Notes under the pieces: model-generated | Database searches by the model: none | What the model was told of the DNA's origin: nothing | What the model saw: the letters and a program-made list of their open reading frames with translations, nothing else | Translations under genes and position numbers: made by a program | Shown: positions 1 to 13,157 of the stretch, piece after piece | Numbering within the stretch: position 1 is the stretch's first letter | How the letters are laid out: every line of letters starts with the position of its first letter | Source: Phymorhynchus buccinoides | Taxonomy: Eukaryota > Mollusca > Gastropoda > Neogastropoda > Raphitomidae | Direction of reading: 5' to 3' | DNA length: 64,000 nucleotides | NCBI GenBank assembly: GCA_017654935.2 | Contig: CM065699.1 | Location: 44,630,233 to 44,694,232 of the forward strand

Positions 1-1
1 C

Positions 2-208
2 TATGTCCCAGCTCGCCAACTACGTTCGTCTTCTGATTCTCGTCTCCTTTCCATTCCCTCCATCCGTCTCAAATCTGCTGGCCAACGTTCTTTTTCTTGT
101 CAAGCACCATCTCTGTGGAATTCTCTGCCTTCTCCTCTCCGACAGTGCAACTCAGTCTCCTCATTCAAAACCTCTCTTAAAACCCATCTTTTTCCTGCTG
201 CGCCCTAA
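2..208 (+). pseudogene. C-terminal end of a CR1/L2-like LINE ORF2
   Basis: Frame 2 reads through to a TAA at 206-208. It gives the typical C-terminal tail of CR1/L2-type non-LTR retrotransposon polyproteins: 'YVPARQLRSSSDSR', then 'RSFSCQAPSLWNSLP', then 'FKTSLKTHLFP'. Only about 68 residues lie in the window; the reverse transcriptase would be upstream of position 1. The stop is followed by a long 3' region with a classical LINE tail, so this is probably the 3' end of one insertion. Family assignment rests on motif recognition only. Confidence 0.75.
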
Positions 209-1250
<1,042 letters not shown>

Positions 1251-2190
1251 ACTAGCGGCACTAGCATGCAACTGAACTGTCATGGGGAAAAAGGGAAACA
1301 TATTAGCGTGTATTTTGATTTTTAAAATACACGCTATTTTCACTCTTTCCAAATAGCAATACAGCACTATACTAGTAATGATATTACTAGTATGCAACTG
1401 AACTGTCATGGGGGGGGAAGTGAAAAATATTAGCGTGTATTTCGATTTTTAAAATACACGCTATTTTCATTCTTTCCGCATGGCAATACGGTACTATACT
1501 AGTAAGGAAAAAGTGAAAAAGTGAAAAATATTAGCTTGTATTTCGATTTTTAATATTAAAATACACGCTATTTTCACTCTCCCAATACGGTTCTATACTA
1601 GTAGGGATATTACTAGTATGCAACTGAACTGTCATGGGGGAAAGTGAAAAATATGAGCTTGTATTTTGATTTTAACAATACACGCTATTTTCACTCTTTC
1701 CCCATGGCAATTCGGCACTATACTAGTAAGGATATTACTAGTATGCAACTGAATTGTCATGGGGGGAAGTGAAAAATATTAGCGTGTATTTCGATTATTA
1801 AAATACACGCTATTTTCACGCTTTCCCCATGGCAATACGGCATTATACTAGTAATGATATTACTAGTATGCACTGAACTTTCATGGGGGAAAAGTGAAAA
1901 ATATTGGCTTGTAATTCGATTTTTAAAATACACTCTCTTTTCACTCTTTCCCCATGGCAATACGGTACTATACTAGTAAGGATAATTATTACTAGTATGC
2001 AACTGATCTGTCATGGCTGGAAGTGAAAAATATTAGCGTGTTTCGATTTTTGAAATACACGCTATTTTCACGCTTTCCCCATCTATACTAGTAAGGATAT
2101 TACTAGCATGCAACTGAACTGTCATGGGGGGAAAGTGAAAACTATTAGGGTGTATATCGATTTTTAAAATACACACTATTTTCACTCTTT
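1251..2190 (+). repeat. Foldback satellite array (~126-bp monomer), + orientation
   Basis: These are tandem copies of a monomer of about 126 bp. Landmarks in order are CCCCATGGCAATACGG, TACTAGTAAGGATATTACTAG, CAACTGAACTGTCATGGGG, AGTGAAAAATATTAGCGTGT and AAATACACGCTATTTTCACT. Each monomer is an imperfect palindrome, because AGTGAAAA, AGCGTGTATTT and TACTAGTAA each face their reverse complement. The array starts right after the (ATT)n LINE tail and is interrupted at 2190 by an RNase H fragment. Confidence 0.9.
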
Positions 2191-3069
2191 CGCCTCACCT
2201 TAAAAGCCAAAGATAAGATACACGGCTTACAACAGCACTTGTTGGTGTACACAGATGGATCTAAACTATCCAACGATCAAATAGGTTGTGCTTTTTACAT
2301 TCCATCACTATATATACCTAAAAGCTTTCAACTTAATAAGGAAATTTCAATTTTTAGTGCTGAACTCTGGGCTATTTTACAAGCCTGTGTATTTTTAAAT
2401 GAGTTACCAAGATCCCCAATTAGCGTTTATATCCTAACTGATTCCCTGTCCTCAATTCAAGCTATCCAGAATAAAACTAATAATCGCCAATCTACAATAC
2501 AAGAAATTCTACATATAATCCATCAAATAAAACTGAAAGGTACTGACGTTACTTTGTCATGGATTCCTTCCCATAGCGATATTTCAGGAAATGACAGAGC
2601 TGACTGGGCGGCCAAAAAAGCGGCTAACGGTCAGCTAGGTCTCAAACAAGACATTGGACTATCCATCTCCGAAATTAAAAATGCACTTAAAAGAACAATT
2701 AAACAAGTATGAATCTCAGAACTCCATAATTATACCCAAAATCACTCCTGGGATAATGAGGTAGTTAAAGGGGGCTTGTTTTTACAAGTCCCACACTATC
2801 TATCAGCTCTAATTTTTCGACTCCGAACTCAATCTTACCTTTGTAAATATACCCCTATTTTTTGTACCTGCGGAGAAAATCTCTCCCTAAAACACTTAAT
2901 TAACTGTGATAAACACCAAAATCAGTTCGGTACTATCAAGAGTATTCTCGAGTTGGATAATATCCCATTTAACGAAAATACCATAATAAATAAAGGACCC
3001 AGAGATTGGTCCACCCTCATTTTATTTGTAGAAACCCTACATCAATCCGAGTTAGGACATTTCTTTTAA
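2191..3069 (+). pseudogene. I/Nimb-like retrotransposon ORF2 fragment: RNase H and C-terminus
   Basis: The frame starts abruptly at the satellite junction and runs to a TAA at 3067-3069, with one in-frame TGA at 2710-2712. It encodes a type I RNase H with the four acidic positions visible: 'VYTDGSK', 'FSAELWAI', 'LTDSLSS' and 'GNDRAD'. The C-terminal region that follows is 'GGLFLQVPHYLSALIFRLRT...CTCGENLSLKHL'. RT and endonuclease are missing. The last 200 bp closely match the ORF2 remnant of element A at 14796-15030 (- strand) and its mirror copy, so this is another copy of that subfamily. Satellite resumes within about 30 bp, so the fragment lies inside the array. Confidence 0.85.
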
Positions 3070-6000
3070 ACTCTTATCTCTTAAAAATTAAACGCACTCC
3101 CCATGGCAATTGGGCACTATACTAGTAAGGATATTACTAGTATACAACTGAACTAGCATGGGAAAAAATTCAAACTATTAGGGTGTATTTCGATTTTTAA
3201 AATACACGCTATTTTCACACTTTCCCCATGGCAATACGGCACTATACTAATAACGATATTACTAGCATGCAACTGAACTGTCATGGGGAAAAAGTGAAAA
3301 ATATTAGCTTGTATTTCGATTTTTAAAATACACGCTATTTTCACTCTTTCCCCATGGCATTACGGCACTATGCTAGTAAGGATATTACTAGTATACAACT
3401 GAACTGTCTTGGGAAACAAGTGAAAAATGTTAGCGAGTATTTTGATTTTTAATATTAAAATACACGCTATTTTCACTCTCCCAATACGGTTCTATACTAG
3501 TATGCAACTGAACTGGCATGGGGGAAAGTGAAAAATATGAGCTTGTATTTTGATTTTAACAATACACGCTATTTTCACTCTTTCCCCATGGCAATTCGGC
3601 ACTATACTAGTAAGGATATTACTAGTATGCAACTGAACTGTCATGGGGGGAAGTGAAAAATATCAGCGTGTTTCGATTTTTTAAATACAAACTATTTTCA
3701 CGCTTTCCCCATGGCAATACGGCACAATACTAATAAGGATATAACTAGCATGCAACTGAGCTGTCATGGGAAAAAGTGAAAATTATTAGCTTGTATTTCG
3801 ATTTTTAAAATACACGCTATTTTCACGCTTTCCCCATGGCATTACTGCAATATGCTAGTAAGGATATTACTAGTATACAACTGAACTGTCTTGGGAAAAA
3901 AATGAAAAATATTAGCGAGTATTTCGATTTTTTAAATGAAAATACACGCTATTGTCACTCTCCCCCCCATGGCAATTCGGCACTATACTATTAAGCATAT
4001 TACTAGTCTACAACTGAACTAACATGGGGAAAAAGTGAAAAATATTAGAGTGTATTTCGATTTTTAAAATACACGCTATTTTCATTCTTTTCCCATGGGA
4101 ATACAGCACTATAGGCCTATTAGCAAGGATATTACTAGTATAGAACTTTACTGTCATGGGCAAAAAGTAAAAAATATTAGAGGGTATTTCGATTTTCAAA
4201 ATACACGCTATTTTTCCTCTTTCCCCATGGTAATACAGCACTTAAGAATATTACTAGTATTCAACTGAACTGCCATGGGGGGGAAGTGAATTTTTTTGGG
4301 CGTGTATTTCTATTTTTAAAATACACGTTATTTTCACTCTTTCCCCATGGCAATACGGTTCTATACTAGTAAGGATATTACTAGTATTCAACTGAACTGT
4401 CATGGGAAAAATATATTAGCCTGTGTTTCATGGGGGAAAGTGAAAAATATGAGCGTGTATTTTGATTTTAAAAATACACGCTATTTTCACTCTTTCCCCA
4501 TGGCAATTGGGAACTGAACTAGCATGGGGGAAAATTCAAACTATTAGGGTGTATTTCGATTTTTAAAATACACGCTATTTTCACACTTTCCCCATGGCAA
4601 AACGGCACTATACTAATAACGATATTACTAGCCTGCAACTGAACTAACATGGGGAAAAAGTGAAAAATATTAGGGTGTATTTCGATTTTTGAAATACACG
4701 CTATTTTCATTCTTTTCCCATGGGAATACAGCACTATAGGCCTACTAGCAAGGATATTACTAGTATAGAACTGAACTGTCATGGGCAAAAAGTGAAAAAT
4801 ATTAGAGGGTATTTCGATTTTCAAAATACACGCTATTTTTGCTCTTTCTCCATGGCAATACACACTTAAGGATATTACTAGTATTCAACTGAACTGCCAT
4901 GGGGGGGAAGTGAATTTTTTTTATCGTGTATTTCTATTTTTAATACGGTGCAATACGGTTCTATACTAGTAAGGATATTACTAGTATGCAACTGAACTGT
5001 CATGGGAAAAATATATTAGCGTGTATTTCCACTTTTAAAATACACGCTATTTTCACTCTTTCCAAATAGCAATACAGCACTATACTACTAATGATATTAC
5101 TAGTATGCAACTGAACTGTCGGGTGGGGGGGGGGGTGGGGGGGGGGGGGGGGGGGGGGGGGGGGGTGGGGGGGGGGGGGGGGGAGTGAAAAATATTAGCG
5201 TGTATTTCGATTATTAAAATGCACGCTATTTTCACGCTTTTCCATGCGAATACGGCATTATACTAGTAATTATATTACTAGTATGCACTGAACTTTCATG
5301 GGGGAAAAGTGAAAAATATTGGCTTGGAATTCGATTTTTAAAATACACGCTCTTTTCACTCTTTCCCCAAGGCAATACGGTACTATACTAGTAAGGACAA
5401 TTATTACTAGCATGCAACTGAACTGTCATTTGGAAAAGTGAAAACTATTAGGGTGTATTTCGTTTTTTAAAATACACGCTATTTTCACGCTTTCCCCACG
5501 GCAATACGGCACTATACTAATAACGATAGTACTAGTATACAACTGAACTTTCTTGGGAAAAAAGTGAAAAAAAATAGCTAGTATTTCGATTTTTAAAATG
5601 AAAATACACGCTATTTTCACTCTTTCCCCATGGCAATACGGTAAGGATATTACTAGTATGCAACTGAACTGTCATGGGGGAAAGTGAAAAATATGAGCGT
5701 GTATTTTGATTTTAAAAATACACGCTATTTTCACTCTTTCCCCATGGCAATTCGGCACTATACTAGTAAGGATATTACTAGTATGCAACTGAACTCTTAT
5801 GGGGAGAAGTGAAAGATATCAGCGTGTTTCGATTTTTTAAATACACGCTATTTTCACGCTTTCCCCATGGCAATACGGCACTATACTAATAAGGATATTA
5901 CTAGCATGCAACTGAGCTGTCATGGGGAAAAAGTGAAAAATATTAGCTTGTATTTCGATTTTTAAAATACACGCTATTTTCACGCTTTCCCCATGGCATT

Positions 6001-8811
6001 ACTGCACTATGCTAGTAAGAATATTACTAGTATGCAACTGAACTGGCTTGGTAAAAAAGTGAAAAATATTAGCGAGTATTTCGATTTTTAAAATGAAAAT
6101 ACACGCTATTTTCACTCTTTCCCCATGGCAATACGGCACTATACTAGTAAGGATATTACTAGTATGCAACTGAACTGTCATGGGGAAAAAGTGAAAAATA
6201 TTAGGTGTATTTCGATTTTTTAAAATACACGCTATTTTCACTCTTTCCCCATGGCAATTCGGCACTATACTAGTAAGGATATTACTAGTATGCAACTGAA
6301 CTGTTATTGGGGGAAGTGAAAGATATCAGCGTGTTTCGATTTTTTAAATACACGCTTTTTTCACGCTTTCCCCATAGCAATACGGCACTATACTAATAAG
6401 GATATTACTAGCATGCAACTGAACTGTCATGGGGAAAAAGTGAAAAATATTAGCTTGTATTTCGATTTTTAAAATACACACTATTTTCACGCTTTCCCCA
6501 TGGCATTACTGCACTATGCTAGTAAGAATATTACTAGTATACAACTGAACTGTCTTGGGAAAAAAGTGAAAAATATTAGCGAGTATTTCGATTTTTAAAA
6601 TTAAAATACACGCTATTTTCACTCTCCCCCCCATGGCAATTCGGCACTATACTAGTAAGCATATTACTAGTATACAACTGAACTAACATGGGGAAAAAGT
6701 GAAAAATATTAGATGTAGTTCGATTTTTAAAATACACGCTATTTTCACTCTTTTCCCATGGGAATACAGCACTATAGGCCTACTAGCAAGGATATTACTA
6801 GTATAGAACTGAACTGTCATGGGCAAAAACTAACATGTGGAAAATGTGAAAAATATTAGAGTGTAGTTCGATTTTTAAAATACACGCTATTTTCACTCTT
6901 TTCCCATGGGAATACAGCACTATAGTATAGACCTGTACTGTCATGGGCAAAAAGTGAAAAATCTTAGAGGGTATTTCGATTTTTAAAATACACGCTATTT
7001 TTCCTCTTTCCCCATGGCAATACAGCACTTAAGGATATTACTAGTATTCAACTGAACTGCCATGGGGGGAAGTGAAAATTTTTAGCGTGTATTTGTATTT
7101 TAAAAATACACGTTATTTTCACTCTTTCCCCATGGCAATACAGTAAGGATATTACTAGTATGCAACTGAACTGTCATGGGAAAAAAGTAAAAAATATTAG
7201 CGTGTATTTCGATTTTTTAAATACACGCTATTTTCACTCTTTCCCCATGGCAATACGGCACTATACTAGTAAGGATATTACTAGTATGCAACTGAACTGA
7301 TATGGGAAAAATATATTAGCCTGTGTTTTCGATTTTTTAAATACACGCTATTTTCACTCCTTTCCAAATAGCAATACAGCACTATACTAGTAATGATATT
7401 ACTAGTATGCAACTGAACTGTCAGGGGGGAAAGGGAAAAATATTAGCGTGTATTTCGATTATTAAAATACACGCTATTTTCACGCTTTACGATGGGAATA
7501 CGGCATTATACTAGTAATGATATTACTAGTATGCAACTGAACTGTCAGGGGGGGGGGGGGGGGGTTGGGGGGGGGGGGGGGGGTGGGAGTGAAAAATATT
7601 GGCTTGTAATTCCATTTTTAAAATACACGCTCTTTTCACTCTTTCCCCATGGCAATACGGTACGATACTAGTAAGGACAATTATTAATAGTATGCAACTG
7701 ATCTGTCATGGGGGGAAGTGAAAAATATTAGCGTGTTCGGATTTTTGAAATACACGCTATTTTCACGCTTTCTCCATCTATACTAGTAAGGATACAAGCA
7801 TGCAACTGAACTGTTATGGGGGGAAAGTGAAATCTATTAGGGTGTATTTCGATTGTTAAAATACACGCTGTTTTCACTCTTTCCCCATGGCAATACGGCA
7901 CTATAGGCCTACTAGTAAGGATATTACTAGTATACAACTGAACTGTCATGGGCAAAAAGTGAAAAATATTAGCGTGTATTTCGATTTTTAACATACACGC
8001 TAGTTTCACGCTTTCCCCATGGCAATACGCACTATACTAGTAAGGATATTACTAGCATACAACTGAACTAGTATGGAAACAAAATGAAATATATAAGCTT
8101 TCCCCACGGCAATACGGCACTATGCTAATAACGATATTACTAGTATACAACTGAACTGTCTTGGGAAAAAAGTGAAAAATAATAGCGAGTATTTCGATTT
8201 TTAAAATGAAAATACACGCTATTTTCACTCTTTCCCCATGGCAATACGGTTCTATACTAGTAAGGATATTACTAGTATGCAACTGAACTGTCATGGGGGA
8301 AAGTGAAAAATATTAGCGTGTATTTCGATTTTAAAAATACACGCTATTTTCACTCTTTCCCCATGGCAATACGGTACTATACTAGTAAGGATATTTACTA
8401 GTATGCAACTGAACTGTTATGGGGGAAAAGTAAAAAATATTAGCGGGTGTTTCGATTTTTTAAATACACGCTATTTTCAATCTTTCCCCCATGGCAATAC
8501 TAGTACTATACTAGTAAGGATATTACTAGTATGCAACTGAACTGTCATAGGGAAAAATATATTAGAGCTGTAGTGTTTCCGATTTTTTAAATACAAACGT
8601 CTATTTTCAACTCTTTCAGCTCATTTTTTCACCATAACGATTTTTTAAATACACGCTATTTTCACGCTTTACGATGGGAATACGGCATTATACTAGTAAT
8701 GATGTTACTAGTATGCTCTGAACTTTCATGGGGGAAAAGTGTAAAAATATTGGCTTGTAATTCCATTTTAAAAATACACGACTTTTTCACTCTTTCCCCA
8801 TGGCAATCGGG
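3070..8811 (+). repeat. Foldback satellite array, + orientation, up to scaffold gap
   Basis: About 45 divergent copies of the 126-bp monomer, all in the same orientation, continue to the gap. Some monomers are shortened, for example where 'TTTCGATTTTTTAAATAC' replaces the longer centre. Some lack the CTAGTA core. Two carry long G runs at the CATGGGG position (5121-5183 and 7548-7587). About 8560-8650 is more degraded. The monomer length is a multiple of three, so open frames of about 42-residue repeats arise by chance on the reverse strand. Confidence 0.9.
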
Positions 8812-9311
8812 NNNNNNNNNNNNNNNNNNNNNNNNNNNNNNNNNNNNNNNNNNNNNNNNNNNNNNNNNNNNNNNNNNNNNNNNNNNNNNNNNNNNNNNNN
8901 NNNNNNNNNNNNNNNNNNNNNNNNNNNNNNNNNNNNNNNNNNNNNNNNNNNNNNNNNNNNNNNNNNNNNNNNNNNNNNNNNNNNNNNNNNNNNNNNNNNN
9001 NNNNNNNNNNNNNNNNNNNNNNNNNNNNNNNNNNNNNNNNNNNNNNNNNNNNNNNNNNNNNNNNNNNNNNNNNNNNNNNNNNNNNNNNNNNNNNNNNNNN
9101 NNNNNNNNNNNNNNNNNNNNNNNNNNNNNNNNNNNNNNNNNNNNNNNNNNNNNNNNNNNNNNNNNNNNNNNNNNNNNNNNNNNNNNNNNNNNNNNNNNNN
9201 NNNNNNNNNNNNNNNNNNNNNNNNNNNNNNNNNNNNNNNNNNNNNNNNNNNNNNNNNNNNNNNNNNNNNNNNNNNNNNNNNNNNNNNNNNNNNNNNNNNN
9301 NNNNNNNNNNN
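8812..9311. other. Scaffold gap of 500 N
   Basis: Exactly 500 N, equal to the other two gaps, so the length is a placeholder. Satellite orientation is + on the left and - on the right. Confidence 0.99.
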
Positions 9312-9512
9312 GAATTGTGCCAAAAAAGAAATCCAAATAACCAGTATATCTGGTGGCAGAATGGCACAAAACACACACCAATACATGCTCCACTCCATCA
9401 TGCTGCACTCGTACAACTTTCACCACACTACACAGTCTATGAACAACACTATCACAAAAAACTGAGAGAGAGAGTGACCATGCTGCCTGCAAGGCGTGGC
9501 CTCTCTGTATAA
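9312..9512 (+). other. Non-satellite flank shared with 56483-56670
   Basis: This ~190-bp segment between the gap and the satellite has a near match (mid-90s percent by eye) in inverted orientation at 56483-56670, also next to a gap. One frame is open and reads 'HYTVYEQHYHKKLRERV' and 'MLPARRGLS'. Most differences between the two copies change residues in that frame, which argues against constraint on it. I do not recognise the sequence. It marks the outer edge of the array on this side. Confidence 0.5.
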
Positions 9513-12115
9513 TGCCATGGGGAAAGCGTGAAAATAGCGTGTATTTTAAAAATCGAAAAACAAGCTAATATTTTTCACTTTTTTCCCATTACAGTTCAGT
9601 TGCATGCTAGTAATATCGTTATTAGAATAGTGCCGTATTGCTGTGGGGAAAGCGTGAAAATAGCGTGTATTTTAAAAATCGAAATACACCCTAGTAGTTT
9701 TCACTTTTTCCCCATGACAGTTCAGTTGCATGCTAGTAATATCCTTACTACTATAGATGGGGAAAGCGTGAAAATAGCGTGTATTTCAAAAATCGAAACA
9801 CGCTAATATTTTTCACTTCCCCCCCATGACAGTTCAGTTGCATACTAGTAATAATTGTCCTTACTAGTATAGTACCGTATTGCCATGGGGAAAGAGTGAA
9901 AAGAGCGTGTATTTTAAAAATCGAATTACAAGCCAATATTTTTCACTTTTCCCCCATGAAACTCAGTGCATACTAGTAATATCATTACTAGTATAATGCC
10001 GTATTCCCATGGTAAAGCGTGAAAATAGCGTGTATTTTAATAATCGAAATACACGCTAATATTTATCCCTCCCCCCCCCCCCCCCTGACAGTTCAGTTGC
10101 ATACTAGTAATATCATTACTAGTATAGTGCTGTATTGCTATTTGGAAAGAGTGAAAATAGCGTGTATTTTAAAAGTCGAAATACACGCTAATATTTTTCA
10201 CTCCCCCCCCCCCCCCCCCCCCCCGACAGTTCAGTTGCATACTAGTAATATCCTTACTAGTATAGTGCTGAATTGCCATGGGGAAAGAGTGAAAATAGCG
10301 TGTATTTTAAAAATCGAAATACAAGCTAATATTTTTCACTTTTTCCCCATGACAGTTCAGTTGCATGCTAGTAATATCCTTATTAGTATAGTGCCGTATT
10401 GCCATGGGGAAAGCGTGAAAATAGCGTGTATTTAAAAAATCGAAACACGCTGATATTTTTCACTTCCCCCCATAACAGTTCAGTTGCATACTAGTAATAT
10501 CCTTACTAGTATAGTGCCGAATTGCCATGGGGAAAGAGTGAAAATAGCGTGTATTTTCATTTTAAAAATCGAAATACACGCTAATATTTTTCACTTTTTT
10601 CCCCATGACAGTTCAGTTGTATACTAGTAATATCGTTATTAGTATAGTGCCGTATTGCCGTGGGGAAAGCGTGAAAATAGCGTGTATTTGAAAAATCGAA
10701 ATACACCCTTTTCCCCATGACAGTTCAGTTGCATGCTAGTAATAATTATCCTTACTAGTATAGTACCGTATTGCCATGGGGAAAGAGTGAAAAGAGCGTG
10801 TATTTTAAAAATCGAATTACAAGCCAATATTTTTCACTTTTCCCCCATGAAAGTTCAGTGCATACTAGTAATATCATTACTAGTATAATGCCGTATTCCC
10901 ATGGAAAAGCGTGAAAATAGCCTGTATTTTAATAATCCAAATACACGGTAATATTTTTCACTCCCCCCCCCCCCCCCCTGACAGTTCAGTTGCATACTAG
11001 TAATATCATTACTAGTATAGTGCTGTATTGCTATTTGGAAAGAGTGAAAATAACGTGTATTTTAAAAGTCGAAATACCCTCTAATATTTTTAACTTTTTG
11101 CCCATGACAGTTCAATTCTATACTAGTAATATCCTTGCTAGTAGGCCTATAGTGCTGTATTCCCATGGGAAAAGAGTGAAAATAGCGTGTATTTTAAAAA
11201 TCGAAATACACTATAATATTTTTCACTTTTTCCCCATGTTAGTTCAGTTGTATACTAGTAATATGCTTAATAGTATAGTGCCGAATTACCATGGGGGGAA
11301 GAGTGAAAATAGCGTGTATTTTAATATTAAAAATCGAAATACTCGCTAATATTTTTCACTTTTTTCCCCAAGACAGTTCAGTTGTATGCTAGTAATATCC
11401 TTACTAGCATAGTGCCGTAATGCCATGGGGAAAGCGTGAAAATAGCGTGAATTTTAAAAATCGAAATACAAGCTAATATTTTTTCACTTTTTCCCCATGA
11501 CAGTTCAGTTGCAGGCTATTAATATCGTTATTAGTATAGTGCCGTATTGCCATGGGGAAAGCCTGAAAATAGCGTGTATTTTAAAAATCGAAATACAAGC
11601 TAATATTTTTCACTTTTTCCCCATGACAGTTCAGTTGCAGGCTAGTAATATCGTTATTAGTATAGTGCCGTATGGCCATGGGGAAAGCCTGAAAATAGCG
11701 TGTATTTTAAAAATCGAAATACACCCTAATAGTTTGAATTTTTTCCCATGCTAGTTCAGTTGTATACTAGTAATATCCTTACTAGTATAGTGCCCAATTG
11801 CCATGGGGAAAGAGTGAAAATAGCGTGTATTTTTAAAATCAAAATACAACCTCATATTTTTCACTTTCCCCCATGACAGTTCGGTTGCATACTAGTAATA
11901 TCCTTACTAGTATAGTACCGTATTGCCATGCGGAAAGAATGAAAATAGCGTGTATTTTAAAAATCGAAATACACGCTAATATTTTTCACTTTCCCCCCAT
12001 GACAGTTCGGTTGCATACTAGTAATATCATTACTAGTATGGTGCTGTATTGCTATTTGGAAAGAGTGAAAATAGCGTTTCACTTTTTACTAGTATAGTGC
12101 CGTATTGCCATGGGG
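9513..12115 (-). repeat. Foldback satellite array, - orientation
   Basis: The 126-bp monomer is read here as its reverse complement, with landmarks GACAGTTCAGTTGCATACTAG, GTGCCGTATTGCCATGGGG and GAGTGAAAATAGCGTGTATT. C-runs at 10071-10085, 10203-10224 and 10964-10978 are the complement of the G-run variants on the other strand. The array ends where the CR1-like LINE tail interrupts a monomer at CCATGGGGAA. It is mirrored by 53863-56482. Confidence 0.9.
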
Positions 12116-13106
12116 AATCAAATCAAATCAAATCAAATTCACTTTATTATTTCCCAAGGAGAAATTTTGTTCAGGTGCCAGAATATCAAAGACATTGACA
12201 TTCAGCATGCATGAATAGGAGCAAAAGTTACACATAATACACACTAAAAGATACACATTATATGTGGATACATACACGTCTAAGGATAAGCATGCATAGT
12301 TTCTTTTAACTCGATGAACACACATTTAAACCTAAAAGGATCATGAGTTTAGGAGGTGGATGGATCTGGGGATGAAGGATTTCTGTGCCCTGGAGTTGAC
12401 TAAAAGTTTTGTAGCGACGTCCAGAAGGTAATAGTTCGTAATGTTTGTTCAAAACATGGGAGGTGTCATTTACAATCTTCCTGGCTTTATGCTTGGTTCG
12501 TCTTTCGTACATCTCATTTAAACCCATCTCTCTCTTTCCAACAACTTTACTACACACATTCACCACATCATCCAACACATGCTTGTTCTTCAAACACAGA
12601 CTTCCAAACCAACACATAAAGGAAACAGTAAGCACAGACTCAATGCAGCTACTATAGTACGTATGCAAAATGTTTGAGTTAACACCAATGTTTCTCAGTC
12701 TGTGCAAAATAAGCAATCTTGATTAACATTTCTTATGTATGTTCTGTGTGTTCTTGTCGAAAGTCAGTTTGTCGTCCAAAATGGTACCTAAGTATTTGTA
12801 TTCTGAAACTCTTTCCACTGTTTCACCATCAATGGAACAGGGGGTGGATCTTTCCTAAAGTCTATTAACATTTCTTTTGTTTTGAGCACATTGAGGTCCA
12901 GATAGTTTTCTTTACACCACAGACAGAATTTCGCAACTTGACTAAAGTAGTGAGACTCGGAATTTGAAAGGTCTTGTATGGCCGAATCGTCTGAATATTT
13001 TATGATAGGAACATTCTCAGTACCTCTACAGTTGTTGGTATACAAGGTAAAAAGAACAGGAGAGAGAACAGTACCCTGAGGCACACCAGTTGAAGTAGAG
13101 AGTGGA
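12116..13106 (-). mobile_element. 5'-truncated CR1/Rex-like LINE in the satellite
   Basis: The minus strand begins with RT motif 'STGVPQGTVLSPVLFTLYTN' and then the catalytic-box variant 'YSDDSAI'. It continues with 'YLDLNVLKTKEMLIDF' and the typical C-terminal 'LLPSGRRYKTFSQ'. The frame is broken in several places. The 3' end 'CTCCTTGGGAAATAATAAAG' is followed by four GATTT-type units at 12116-12136, a microsatellite tail usual for CR1-type elements. Only the last 1 kb is present, as expected of 5'-truncated insertions. Both flanks are parts of one satellite monomer. The same truncated copy is at 52863-53862. Confidence 0.8.
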
Positions 13107-13157
13107 GAGCGTGAAAATAGCGTGTATTTAAAAAATCGAAACACGCTGATATTTTTC
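13107..13157 (-). repeat. Satellite half-monomer with left 12-bp duplication
   Basis: This is a 51-bp satellite remnant (GAAAATAGCGTGTATTT and onward) between the LINE and the composite. It ends in CTGATATTTTTC at 13146-13157. The same 12 bases recur at 28179-28190, where satellite resumes. The two copies behave as a target-site duplication around the 15-kb composite. Confidence 0.8.

Noticed and set aside
1251..8811. CRISPR array
   Set aside because: Repeats are long, divergent and contiguous without unique spacers; the sequence is eukaryotic satellite.
9528..11754. Open frames with ~42-residue repeats ('MTVQLHTSNILTSIVPYCHG'-type) on both arms and in contig 1
   Set aside because: They follow from a 126-bp satellite whose length is a multiple of three. 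Frames open and close with every indel, and there is no start context or unique domain.
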